Assembly: GCF_900215535.1 (NCBI RefSeq)
Contig: NZ_OCND01000004.1
Coordinates: 248,001-312,000, forward strand
DNA: 64,000 nucleotides
Reading direction: 5' to 3'
Source of the DNA: Pseudoxanthomonas wuyuanensis
Lineage (GTDB): Bacteria > Pseudomonadota > Gammaproteobacteria > Xanthomonadales > Xanthomonadaceae
In this document: piece after piece, positions 63,559-64,000 of the stretch
Layout: each line of letters starts with the position of its first letter
Numbering within the stretch: position 1 is the stretch's first letter
The notes under the pieces: model-generated
Database searches by the model: none
What the model was told of the DNA's origin: nothing
The model's input: only the letters and a program-made list of their open reading frames with translations
Program-made: the position numbers and the translations under genes

Positions 63559-63897
63559 ATGGCCGCCACCTGGATCACCATTGCCGCCTCCTCGCTGCCG
63601 GAAATCATCCGGTTGGCCCGCCCGCTGTTCACCCGCACGCCGCCGCAGATCGACAACAGCCAGCAACTGCGGCTGGACATCGTCGGCGAGCAGATTGCCG
63701 AACTGCAGAACGCGGCGACCCAGAACGCCGACTCGATCAACAAGCTGGCCACCGACATGCAGAAGACCATCGAAGTGCTGCAGCTCGGTGCCGAACGGAT
63801 GCAGCGGCAACTGATCCGTTCGCACCGGCTGGCGCTGGTCTCGGCCACCGTGGCGGTACTGGCTTTCGTGGTGGCGCTGTATGCGCTTGGCAAATGA
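63559..63897 (+). CDS. small membrane protein with coiled-coil region
   Basis: 112 aa. Residues 37-85 are a likely coiled coil (IVGEQIAELQNAATQNADSI and onward), followed by one C-terminal transmembrane helix (about 88-110, LALVSATVAVLAFVVALYAL). Not recognised as a known family. Its stop overlaps the next start (ATGA). Confidence 0.75.
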   Translation: MAATWITIAASSLPEIIRLARPLFTRTPPQIDNSQQLRLDIVGEQIAELQNAATQNADSINKLATDMQKTIEVLQLGAERMQRQLIRSHRLALVSATVAVLAFVVALYALGK

Positions 63898-64000
63898 TGC
63901 CAAGAAGCGCGCCTGCTGCTGCCGTGGCGGTCATCGCGGCCATGGCGCTCATGGCGACGCTTTCGCTCGCCTCATGCGACCGCACCGGCAACCTCCGCGA
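63894..64000 (+). CDS. lipoprotein, 5' end only
   Basis: The frame opens at ATG 63894 (or 63897) and runs to the window end: a hydrophobic signal (AAAVAVIAAMALMATLSLASC) with lipobox LASC and then DRTGNLR. Only about 35 codons are visible, so identity cannot be given. It overlaps the preceding gene by ATGA. Confidence 0.6.
   Translation, partial: MMPRSAPAAAVAVIAAMALMATLSLASCDRTGNLR

Overview
The window reads as a chromosomal stretch of a GC-rich gammaproteobacterium of the Xanthomonadaceae (Lysobacteraceae). The pointers are an RpoB starting [11 protein letters not shown], an ahpC / ahpF-oxyR-rnk (orfX) cluster, a GT41 O-GlcNAc-transferase homologue of the kind known from Xanthomonas campestris, and dispersed TGTAGGAGCGAC palindromes. 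The genus cannot be fixed from sequence reading alone; a Pseudoxanthomonas- or Lysobacter-like organism is my guess.

Region 1 (1-28.8 kb, all minus strand) is the translation/transcription core. In transcription order it holds ispE, tRNA-Gln, prs, rplY, pth, ychF, then tRNA-Tyr, tRNA-Gly, tRNA-Thr, tuf, tRNA-Trp, secE, nusG, rplK, rplA, rplJ, rplL, rpoB, rpoC, then rpsL, rpsG, fusA, a second tuf, and the S10 operon from rpsJ to a truncated rpsC. Good sigma70 promoters are visible before tRNA-Tyr, rpsL, rpsJ and (extended -10) rplK. The str and S10 promoters are near-copies of one module in which a strong hairpin starts within a few bases of the predicted transcription start and is followed by a T-run. 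The two tuf genes are almost identical, as expected from gene conversion.

The intergenic DNA of region 1 is unusual. Several gaps (tuf-fusA, rpoC-rpoB, rpoB-rplL, rplJ-rplA, ychF-pth, prs-rplY) and one in region 2 (ahpF-oxyR) hold short words repeated in direct and inverted order, building long imperfect hairpins. Next to tRNA-Tyr a 59-bp exact direct repeat, carrying the last 18 nt of the tRNA, brackets a 114-bp spacer made of five consecutive mini-hairpins.

Region 2 (28.8-45.5 kb) is mixed housekeeping: a TPR protein-lolB-ispE unit divergent from hemA-prfA-GNAT-ogt, then moaB, an HTH regulator, ppk2, a secreted multidomain GH18 chitinase, acyP, a TlpA-like lipoprotein with a YihY membrane protein, wrbA with two small neighbours, a single-domain asparaginase, and proline iminopeptidase. 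Many of these genes overlap by ATGA, implying translational coupling.

Region 3 (45.5-50.8 kb) is a two-gene polysaccharide-degradation locus: a secreted GH29 alpha-L-fucosidase, and a secreted protein fusing an SGNH esterase to a CE1-type esterase, behind a perfect LacI-family-type palindrome. Region 4 (50.9-57.5 kb) holds prmC, the peroxide-defence genes ahpC, ahpF, oxyR and rnk with a clear OxyR site before ahpC, and transaldolase. Region 5 (57.5-64 kb) holds msrA, a DUF2007 protein, a GST, glnS, a cysteine-rich lipoprotein, a nucleoside deaminase, rlmM, a small membrane protein and the start of a lipoprotein. I see no phage, transposase, plasmid or CRISPR genes.
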